Shown one piece after another: positions 1 through 5,155 of a DNA stretch of 5,464 bases. The notes under the pieces were generated by a model. The model saw only the letters and a program-made list of their open reading frames with translations. It searched no databases and was not told where the DNA came from. Origin of the DNA: Alphaproteobacteria bacterium. GTDB lineage: Bacteria > Pseudomonadota > Alphaproteobacteria > JAJFFI01. The DNA lies in contig JAJFFI010000201.1 in the NCBI GenBank assembly GCA_021776755.1, positions 1-5,464 on the forward strand, given 5' to 3'. Numbering within the stretch: position 1 is the first letter of the stretch; the number at the start of each line of letters is the position of its first letter. Made by a program: the position numbers and the translations under genes.

Positions 1-1
1 C

Positions 2-1099
2 CAGACCGTCGACGAATGGCGCGAGGCGCTTTCGGGCGATCGCGCGCCTGTGGCCGCCGGCGCGGCGGACGCAGCGGACGGGGCGGCTGCCGCCCCCACG
101 GCAGGCGGGCCGTCGACCATGCTGGTCGGCGGCGCCGACGACAGTCTGCCGGTCTCCCAGCCCGGCAGCGGCGGGCGGCCGGGGGCAACGATGCTGGCGG
201 GCGAGCGCCCGTCGGCGGGGCGCGGCGTGTCCCGTTCGGGGCCGCATTCGGGCCGCGTACGTGCCCAACCGAGCAGTCGGTCCGAGGAGAGGGAGAAGGG
301 CGGCGGCGCGAAATGGCTGGTCGCGGCCGTCATCCTGTTCGGCCTCCTGGGCGGTGGCGGCTATTACGCGATGACGGCGTTTAACGACGATGGCGGTGGC
401 GGCGGTTCGACGGAAACCGCCAGCACCGGCGGGGACACCGGTGGCAGCGCTGGCGGTGGCACCGTGACCGAGATCACCGGCAGCGGCGGTACGGCCGGCG
501 GTTCCGAAGCCGGCACCGGCGGCGAAGAAGGCAACCAGACCGAGGACGAAAAACGGAGAGCCGCCGAGGAAGAGCAGCGCCGGGCCGAGGAAGCGGCGCG
601 CCGCGAGGCAGAGGCCGAAGCCCGCCGCGAGGCCGAAGCCAGGGCCCGCGCCGAAGCCGAAGAAAAGGCCCGTGCGGAAGCCGAGGCAAAAGCCAGGGCG
701 GAAGCCGAATCGAAGGCCCGCGCCGAGGCCGAAGCCAAGCGCAAGGCGGCCGAGGAAGCGCGCCGCAAGCGCGCCGAGGAACTTGCCAGCCGCAACCTGC
801 AGCCCTGCGGCGCGTTCCACCCCGGACTCCGGGCGCGGATCCCGCCCGGCGAGTGCGGCGGCGTGCGCGGTCTCCTCAACAATGTCCTCGAGAACAGCCC
901 GTCGGGCACCGGCGGACGCTGGAAGTCGAACAGCGGTCCGTTCTCGAGCCAAGTCACGGCGCGCCCGGTATTTCGCGAGATCGACGGCCGTCCGTGCCGC
1001 CGTTTCACCCAGACCTTCACGTCCAACGGAACGACCCGCAGGGTCACCGGAGCGGCCTGCCGCGAATTGCAGCGGCCGGTCTGGACGATCATGTTCTAG
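2..1099 (+). CDS. Membrane-anchored Ser/Thr protein kinase, 3' part (5' end outside window)
   Basis: The reading frame is open from the window edge, and the first visible residues, QTVDEWREALSG, resemble the final helix of bacterial Hanks-type Ser/Thr kinase domains (the 'RPQSVxEWRxAL' ending), so the catalytic part lies upstream. An internal GTG at 50 is unlikely to be the real start. Next come a low-complexity juxtamembrane linker (about 50-310) with TMLVGG and ATMLAGE motifs, one transmembrane helix (about 311-382, core WLVAAVILFGLL), a Gly/Ser/Thr linker (about 390-540), a charged Ala/Glu/Arg/Lys helix (about 545-790), and a C-terminal domain of about 100 residues with four cysteines. The end of that domain (GRPCRRFTQTF, VTGAACRE, W near the terminus) resembles the 17-kDa surface-antigen type found in Alphaproteobacteria. 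Topology should be kinase inside, stalk and Cys domain in the periplasm. The kinase call rests on a short remnant plus architecture and on FHA neighbours; a different cytoplasmic domain is possible. The TAG stop lies 6 nt before the next gene. Confidence 0.72.
   Translation, partial: QTVDEWREALSGDRAPVAAGAADAADGAAAAPTAGGPSTMLVGGADDSLPVSQPGSGGRPGATMLAGERPSAGRGVSRSGPHSGRVRAQPSSRSEEREKGGGAKWLVAAVILFGLLGGGGYYAMTAFNDDGGGGGSTETASTGGDTGGSAGGGTVTEITGSGGTAGGSEAGTGGEEGNQTEDEKRRAAEEEQRRAEEAARREAEAEARREAEARARAEAEEKARAEAEAKARAEAESKARAEAEAKRKAAEEARRKRAEELASRNLQPCGAFHPGLRARIPPGECGGVRGLLNNVLENSPSGTGGRWKSNSGPFSSQVTARPVFREIDGRPCRRFTQTFTSNGTTRRVTGAACRELQRPVWTIMF
665..736 (+). repeat. Three tandem 24-nt units coding an 8-residue repeat in the kinase stalk
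   Basis: Three consecutive copies encode KARAEAEA, KARAEAES and KARAEAEA. They sit inside a longer A/E/R/K-rich stretch (about 545-790) that is strongly predicted to be helical. The 24-nt units differ mostly at silent positions, so this is a protein-level repeat and not a recent DNA duplication. Such charged Ala-rich helices form rigid rods, as in TolA, and could span part of the periplasm. Confidence 0.8.
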
Positions 1100-1105
1100 A
1101 CCGCG

Positions 1106-1972
1106 ATGACGCCGGCGCGCCCAGTTTCGGCGGACTCGTCCCACCCGGTCCGTGGGCCGTTCTGGCGCGGCGTGATGCTGGCGTCTTCCGTGGCGGCGGC
1201 GGCAGCCTTTCCGGGCGCGGTTCCGGCCGTCGCCGATCCGGTGCAGCTCGCGCAATCGTCGGGCGCCACCGACGGCGCGCGCACCCGGAAGCTCCCCCCG
1301 GTCATTTTCGTGAGCCGTGTCTTCCGCGATGTGCCGCCCGCCGCTTTCGAGCAACTCACGCTGCAAACCCGTACCGTCGACGGTGACGCCGAGCTCACCG
1401 AGAAAACCGTTCTTACGGTGCTGGAGCGCGGCCCGGTGGTTACCCGGATCGAGGAACGCTCGACCGCGGCCTTTGCCGGCGAGTCCGGGACGCAGAGCCG
1501 CACCGAGGGCACCGCAAGCTATGTCCTCGGCGGGCTCCTGCTGATCGAGGGGCTCTGGACCGTGACCGAAGCGGGCGAGGGCGGTGACGGCGCCGAACCG
1601 CGCGAAGAAGGCGCCGTGATCGCCGGCATGAACCGGGTCGCGGGGGCGCTCTTTCCGCTCAAGGTCGGCAACCGCCTTGAGCTTCGCTACGAGGTACGCA
1701 GCGGCGAGGGAGGTGACACGACCAAGAGTGATCGAACTTTTCAGGTGGTCCGCAAGGTCCCCGCCGAGTCCATCGCCAAAGGCTTGCCGGGCCACATTTT
1801 TGTCATAGAAGGTACCTACAACGAAACGGTCGGAAGCGAGCGCTACAGGGGGCGCGAAACCATTTACTATTCGCAGGCGCTGGGCTGGCCCGTTGGCGCA
1901 AAACGGGCTGATGAGGGCGGCGGCACGGTGTTTGAAACGACACTCGCCGGCTTCAAGGCGCGAGCGCAATAG
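1106..1972 (+). CDS. Secreted protein of unknown function (288 aa)
   Basis: The family is not recognised. The N-terminus looks like a Sec signal peptide: a basic n-region ending RGPFWRG, a hydrophobic Ala-rich core (about residues 23-40) and a plausible AVA|D cleavage near residue 43. The mature protein of about 245 residues should therefore be periplasmic or exported. It has no cysteine, no further membrane helix and no lipobox, and its alternating pattern (for example RLELRYEV, HIFVIEGTY, RETIYYSQ) suggests mostly beta structure. The ATG at 1106 is chosen because it keeps the basic n-region; the in-frame GTG 1172 and ATG 1175 would remove it. No clear Shine-Dalgarno sequence is seen, and the start lies 6 nt after the kinase stop, so translational coupling is likely. 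Its position suggests a periplasmic partner of the kinase's outer domain, which is inference only. Confidence 0.85.
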   Translation: MTPARPVSADSSHPVRGPFWRGVMLASSVAAAAAFPGAVPAVADPVQLAQSSGATDGARTRKLPPVIFVSRVFRDVPPAAFEQLTLQTRTVDGDAELTEKTVLTVLERGPVVTRIEERSTAAFAGESGTQSRTEGTASYVLGGLLLIEGLWTVTEAGEGGDGAEPREEGAVIAGMNRVAGALFPLKVGNRLELRYEVRSGEGGDTTKSDRTFQVVRKVPAESIAKGLPGHIFVIEGTYNETVGSERYRGRETIYYSQALGWPVGAKRADEGGGTVFETTLAGFKARAQ

Positions 1973-2029
1973 GCGCCCGGTTGCGTCTCGTGACCGCCGT
2001 TTTCGCAGTTCCACATACGGTATCGGCGC

Positions 2030-2065
2030 GTCTGGCGTTCAGAAGCACGCCAGACTCTGTTATTT
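2030..2065 (+). terminator. Hairpin followed by T-rich tract, possible intrinsic terminator
   Basis: GTCTGGCGT (2030-2038) and ACGCCAGAC (2047-2055) are perfect 9-bp inverted repeats around an 8-nt loop. The following 25 nt contain 15 T residues, though with no uninterrupted U-run longer than three. It lies 58 nt after the stop of the secreted-protein gene, a reasonable place to end the upstream transcript. The imperfect T-tract leaves open an operator or attenuator instead. Confidence 0.4.
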
Positions 2066-2082
2066 GTCTCTGTTATTCTGTC
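2056..2082 (+). repeat. Tandem 13-14 nt direct repeat
   Basis: TCTGTTATTTGTC (2056-2068) is followed directly by TCTGTTATTCTGTC (2069-2082); the copies share the exact 9-mer TCTGTTATT at a 13-nt offset. It abuts the hairpin and precedes the likely start of the VWA-FHA gene by about 33 nt. It could be a paired protein-binding site or a local slippage duplication. Confidence 0.6.
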
Positions 2083-2115
2083 GCCCGTTCGACGCCATCC
2101 AGGGAAGCGCTGCCC

Positions 2116-3648
2116 GTGACCGACGCGACGTGCCATCAGGGCCCAACCGGGCTCTTCCGCAGCAGTCTGACCGGGTCACTCCGGATGGGCATTGCGCGCG
2201 GACTACTGGCGGCGCTTTCGGTTGCGTTCCTCGCCTGGGGTGCGGCGGCGCAACAATGGAAGAGTGACAACGGCGTCCGCGTTGTTGCCGAGCCTGACGG
2301 CGCGAATGCGCTTGCCGTGCGTTACTGGCCCGCGCCGACCCGGCGGATCGAGAGTATCGCTGCCTCCATCGGCCAGACGCCGCTGCCGGTTGAACCGGCC
2401 AAACCCTTTCCTGGCGACGGCCAGAAGGCCGCGGTCCTGATCCTGGTCGACACCAGCGACCCGCGCCGGCGCCAGGTCGTCCGCCGCAATATCAAGCAGA
2501 TCGCCGACCTTGCCGTGGCCGCTCCGGCGCATGTTGTCTTCGGGCTGGCCACTTTTGATCGCCGCTACACGGAACTCGTGCCGCTCGGCGGCGATGCCTC
2601 TGCGGTGGCAACGGCTGCCCGCAAACTCCGGGCAACCGGCCGCACGACCGAGCTTTACCGCCACACGCGCTCGGCGCTCAACAAACTCGCGGGCTTCGAT
2701 GCCGCCCGGAAAACCCTCATCATCCTGTCCGATGGCCGCGCCGAGGATACCGCCTACACGCTCGACGACGTGATCGCGACCGCGAAAACCAACGCGATAA
2801 CCGTCAACGGCATCGGTTTTTCCCGCACCATTGAAGGCACTCGCTCGTTCCAGACCCTGATCCGGCTGGCCGAGGAAACCGGTGGCCGCTTCGTCGCTGC
2901 CAACCAGCAACTCGAGCTGCCCGGCGACACCGACGCCCTGATCTATTCGGCACTCAACGCCGGCGGCTCGACGCGTATCGATCTCACGCCCGCCATCAAC
3001 GCCGGACTTGGCGGCCCGCAGGACGTGCGGATTGTCTTCGAAGGGGCGAACGCGACCGTCGTCTGGCCGGTCACCCTGCCGCCCGCGCCGATCAACAAGA
3101 CGATCTTCAAACCCGACAACATGCCCTGGATTTCGGGGCTCGGCATCGGGCTCGTTGTGCTGTTCCTGCTTTTGGTGGTCTGGCTCCGCCGCCGCTATGT
3201 CGACCGCAAGACGGCCACCGCTGCCGAAGCCGAGGAAGCCGCCCGCCTTGCGGCCCTCGAGCATCCGATCGCGCATCTGAAGTTCTTCGACGAGGGCGAG
3301 CCCGAATATCCGATGCGCAGCAGCGCAATCCGGATCGGCCGGCGCGCCGACAATGACATCCAGATCTCGAACACCTCGATCTCGGCCTACCACGCCGAGA
3401 TTCAGCAGCGCCGCGACGGCACCTTCATCATCACGGATCTCGACAGCCTGAACGGCGTCAGTATCAACGACGAGCCGGTGGACGTGGGCCAGCTTAAAGA
3501 CGGCGATGTGGTCGACCTCGGCGAGACCCGGTTCCGGTTCGAGCTTGCGGCTGACATCGAGACCGCCAAGACCGTCAAGGGCGCCCGCGGGTTCCCCGAC
3601 GCCAACCCGACCCGCCCCGACTGGCAGATCGCGCGCAAGGAAGGCTGA
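2116..3648 (+). CDS. Periplasmic VWA domain / transmembrane / cytoplasmic FHA domain protein
   Basis: A predicted single-pass inner-membrane receptor or adaptor of 510 residues. An N-terminal signal sequence (core GLLAALSVAFLAWG, then AAAQ, ending near residue 46) exports a VWA domain (about residues 105-285). This is followed by a beta-like segment, a transmembrane helix (about 338-357, core GLVVLFLLLVVWL), the basic stop RRRYVDRK, and a classical FHA domain (about 401-477). The FHA domain keeps IGRR (G408, R409), S423-A-Y-H426 and N446-G447, the residues that bind phosphothreonine. The VWA metal site is partial: DTSDP at 112-116 replaces DxSxS, while Thr in GRTTE (177-178) and Asp in LSDGR (206) remain. 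The GTG at 2116 is chosen because AGGGA lies 10 nt upstream and GC-rich third positions begin there. ATG 2185 would give a shorter, more typical signal peptide but has no Shine-Dalgarno sequence; TTG 1981 is least likely. It probably links cytoplasmic phosphorylation to a periplasmic ligand. Confidence 0.9.
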   Translation: MTDATCHQGPTGLFRSSLTGSLRMGIARGLLAALSVAFLAWGAAAQQWKSDNGVRVVAEPDGANALAVRYWPAPTRRIESIAASIGQTPLPVEPAKPFPGDGQKAAVLILVDTSDPRRRQVVRRNIKQIADLAVAAPAHVVFGLATFDRRYTELVPLGGDASAVATAARKLRATGRTTELYRHTRSALNKLAGFDAARKTLIILSDGRAEDTAYTLDDVIATAKTNAITVNGIGFSRTIEGTRSFQTLIRLAEETGGRFVAANQQLELPGDTDALIYSALNAGGSTRIDLTPAINAGLGGPQDVRIVFEGANATVVWPVTLPPAPINKTIFKPDNMPWISGLGIGLVVLFLLLVVWLRRRYVDRKTATAAEAEEAARLAALEHPIAHLKFFDEGEPEYPMRSSAIRIGRRADNDIQISNTSISAYHAEIQQRRDGTFIITDLDSLNGVSINDEPVDVGQLKDGDVVDLGETRFRFELAADIETAKTVKGARGFPDANPTRPDWQIARKEG

Positions 3649-3652
3649 CGCC

Positions 3653-4072
3653 ATGAAGGCTTTCAAGATCGGGCGTTCGCGCAAGAACGATGTGGTGATC
3701 CCGCACGAGTCGGTATCGCGGGCGCACGCCGAACTCGTCGCGACCGACAACGGGCGCTACTACATGACCGACTGCGACAGCACGCTTGGCACCTACCGCA
3801 AGCACGGCGAGCGCTGGGTCCGGATCCGCCAGGAGTTTGTCGACCCCGACGAGCCGCTGTTGCTGGGGGAATACAGCACCACTGCCCGTGGCCTCGCCCG
3901 GGCGCTTCCCGACGAGAAACGCAACTTCTTCATCCCGGCGCGCGAGTTGCAGATCATCGAAGGCATCTTCGTCGGCAAGACGACCAATCCCAAGATGCCG
4001 ACCGGCCCGGTCGAGCGCGATCCCGAAACCGGCGAGGTGATCCCATCGCGGGTCGTCCGCGACCAGGGATAG
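3653..4072 (+). CDS. Small FHA domain protein (139 aa)
   Basis: A soluble cytoplasmic protein with no signal or membrane segment. It opens directly with an FHA core: KIGRSRKNDVVI (G7, R8), ESVSRAHAEL (S22, H25) and YYMTDCDSTLGT. The usual Asn of the 'SxNGT' turn is Leu45, so one of the phosphopeptide-contacting residues is missing. After the core come a Trp/Arg segment (ERWVRIRQ), DPDEPLLLGEYSTTAR, and a tail of about 55 residues ending in VPI-like strands with no known motif. The ATG at 3653 follows the VWA-FHA stop by 4 nt, with AAGGAAGG upstream, within the end of that gene, as ribosome-binding site. The tight spacing implies a shared transcript and coupled translation. Likely an adaptor or phosphothreonine reader for the nearby kinase (inference); binding may be altered by the Leu substitution. 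Confidence 0.92.
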   Translation: MKAFKIGRSRKNDVVIPHESVSRAHAELVATDNGRYYMTDCDSTLGTYRKHGERWVRIRQEFVDPDEPLLLGEYSTTARGLARALPDEKRNFFIPARELQIIEGIFVGKTTNPKMPTGPVERDPETGEVIPSRVVRDQG

Positions 4073-4075
4073 CCC

Positions 4076-4945
4076 ATGGCCAGAAAACCAGGAACCCGCA
4101 CGGCAACCGCAAACGGCGCGCCGGCCGAAGTTGGCCGCGGCGCCGGACTCGAAGGCACCAGCACGCCATTCTATACCCGCCGTCTCGTCGTTGGCGTGGC
4201 GGGGATCGTGATCGGGCTGATCGCGATCGTTCTGATGCACCTCGTGCTGCCCGAAGATTACGCGAACGTGCTGCTCAACAAGCCGACCCAGAAAATCCTC
4301 GCCGACCCGGCGTTCAACTCGAGCTACCCGCTGTCGATCCAGAACCTGATGTGGATCATCTTCTTCGTGGGCCTGGGCGAGCTCTTCGTGCGCTACACCG
4401 AGGGAATGGCCGAGGGCGCCCAGCTGGAGCGCCGCTATCTGCCCGAGGACGAGCGCACCGTGCTGCAGGCCAACGATCTCGGCATCATCTACAAGGCCGT
4501 CAAGGAGGCGCCGGGCAACGAAGGCCGTTTCCTGCCGCGCCTCATCGCCCGCATCATCCTGCAGTTCCAGTCGAGCCGGTCGGTCGACCAGGCCAACTCG
4601 CTGATGAATTCGTCGCTCGAGATGTATCTCCACGAGATCGACCTCCGCTACAACATGCTGCGCTATGTCATGTGGCTGATCCCGACGCTCGGGTTCATCG
4701 GCACGGTGATCGGCATCGCCGACGCGCTCGGATTTGCGGGGGCGGCGCAATACGATGATCCGGAACTGCTTTCAAAGCTGACGAGCCGGCTCGGAGTCGC
4801 CTTCTTTACGACGCTTTTGGCGCTTTTGCTGTCCGCCGTCCTGGTGTTCTTCATGCACATCATCCAGGCGCGGGAAGAACGCTCGCTGAACCGTGCCGGG
4901 CAGTACTGCCTCGACAATCTGATTAACCGGCTCTACGAACACTGA
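4076..4945 (+). CDS. MotA/TolQ/ExbB-family inner-membrane protein (289 aa)
   Basis: Predicted proton-channel-type subunit. A polar N-terminus of about 33 residues precedes four hydrophobic segments: about 37-57 (LVVGVAGIVIGLIAIVLMHL), 88-106 (WIIFFVGLGELFV), 195-219 and 240-263. The long cytoplasmic loop between the second and third, and the paired motifs IPTLGFIGTVIGI (Pro203) in the third and VAFFTTLLALLLSA (Thr245, Thr246) in the fourth, match the conserved core of the MotA/TolQ/ExbB family. TolQ and ExbB usually have three helices and MotA four, so the count is MotA-like while the motifs are closer to TolQ/ExbB. There is no long C-terminal tail. The ATG lies 3 nt after the FHA gene, with AGGGA upstream. 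Family members work with an ExbD/TolR/MotB partner that carries the proton-binding Asp; none is visible here. It may drive or gate the kinase/VWA complex, but its substrate is unknown. Confidence 0.88.
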   Translation: MARKPGTRTATANGAPAEVGRGAGLEGTSTPFYTRRLVVGVAGIVIGLIAIVLMHLVLPEDYANVLLNKPTQKILADPAFNSSYPLSIQNLMWIIFFVGLGELFVRYTEGMAEGAQLERRYLPEDERTVLQANDLGIIYKAVKEAPGNEGRFLPRLIARIILQFQSSRSVDQANSLMNSSLEMYLHEIDLRYNMLRYVMWLIPTLGFIGTVIGIADALGFAGAAQYDDPELLSKLTSRLGVAFFTTLLALLLSAVLVFFMHIIQAREERSLNRAGQYCLDNLINRLYEH

Positions 4946-5155
4946 GAGCGAAGTTCTGGGAACACCGACAGGAAATATGGCCAAAGCGCCATTCCCCCCC
5001 GTTTTTGCCCCGTAAGTGGGCTGTGCGTTTTGGCCCCGTAAGTGGATTGAAATGTGTAGAATGGGAAACAGACGAGATTTCAGGCAAGGACCCGGACGCC
5101 GTTCAGGGCGCAAGTCTTTGCCGCAGTGATGCGACATCAGTAACGGAGAAGACAA
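4946..5155 (+). promoter_or_regulatory. 210-nt intergenic region with direct repeats; possible promoter of the next gene
   Basis: No convincing coding sequence is seen in this gap. It holds a C7 run (4994-5000), a T5 run (5002-5006), the 18-bp repeat pair at 5002-5045, and a -10-like TAGAAT at 5057-5062 without a matching -35 at 16-18 nt. A weak 5-bp hairpin (ATGGC 4977-4981 with GCCAT 4988-4992) precedes the T5 run. The gap is much longer than the 3-4 nt spacings upstream, so the gene at 5156 probably has its own transcription signal. Confidence 0.4.
5002..5045 (+). repeat. 18-bp direct repeat, two copies at 26-bp period
   Basis: Copies at 5002-5019 and 5028-5045 match in 17 of 18 positions, sharing TTTT and the exact 13-mer GCCCCGTAAGTGG; the mismatch is T5006 against G5032. 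On the opposite strand the unit reads CCACTTACGGGGC followed by an A-run. Options are a pair of regulator-binding sites or the remnant of a mobile-element end. Confidence 0.75.

Larger units (their letters stand above)
1973..2115 (+). promoter_or_regulatory. Lower-GC intergenic region, probable transcript boundary or control region
   Basis: This stretch is open in the frame of the next gene, back to a TTG at 1981, but it does not look coding. Only 25 of 45 codons from 1981 to 2115 end in G or C, against 19 of 23 just after 2116. It contains a hairpin (2030-2055) and a T-rich tandem repeat (2056-2082). A promoter for the downstream VWA-FHA operon may lie here, but I could not find a convincing -35/-10 pair. 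Confidence 0.45.

Noticed and set aside
364..1092. Long minus-strand open frame of 242 codons opposite the kinase tail
   Set aside because: Its product is a low-complexity Ser/Ala/Arg/Pro sequence mirroring the A/E/R/K stalk; the plus-strand frame has a TM helix, repeats and a recognisable C-terminal domain. High G+C produces such shadows.
1981..2115. N-terminal extension of the VWA-FHA protein from TTG 1981
   Set aside because: There is no Shine-Dalgarno sequence, third-position G+C is only 25 of 45, and the stretch contains a hairpin and tandem repeat; it would also put about 70 residues ahead of the signal peptide.
2203..3750. Minus-strand open frame of 515 codons opposite the VWA-FHA gene
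   Set aside because: The plus strand encodes clear VWA, TM and FHA motifs; the antisense product shows no recognisable domain and comes from codon bias.
3575..4750. Minus-strand open frame of 391 codons opposite the FHA and channel genes
   Set aside because: It crosses two well-supported plus-strand genes, and its product is rich in His/Asp/Arg with no domain, typical of an antisense shadow.
4076..4945. ZorA-type defence component (Zorya system)
   Set aside because: ZorA has a MotA-like core but a long C-terminal tail and a ZorB partner; this protein ends about 25 residues after its last helix, and neither ZorB nor a helicase/nuclease is seen.
2..4945. Type VI secretion cluster
   Set aside because: Kinase and FHA genes suggest it, but none of the structural genes (sheath, TssM/IcmF, TssK, ClpV, Hcp, VgrG) is visible in the window.
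4977..5006. Intrinsic terminator after the channel gene
   Set aside because: The stem is only 5 bp (ATGGC/GCCAT) and is separated from the T5 run by a C-rich stretch, so it is too weak to call.
5028..5062. Sigma-54 or sigma-70 promoter within the direct repeats
   Set aside because: TGGCCC is not followed by TTGC at the sigma-54 spacing, and TAGAAT lacks a -35 hexamer at 16-18 nt.
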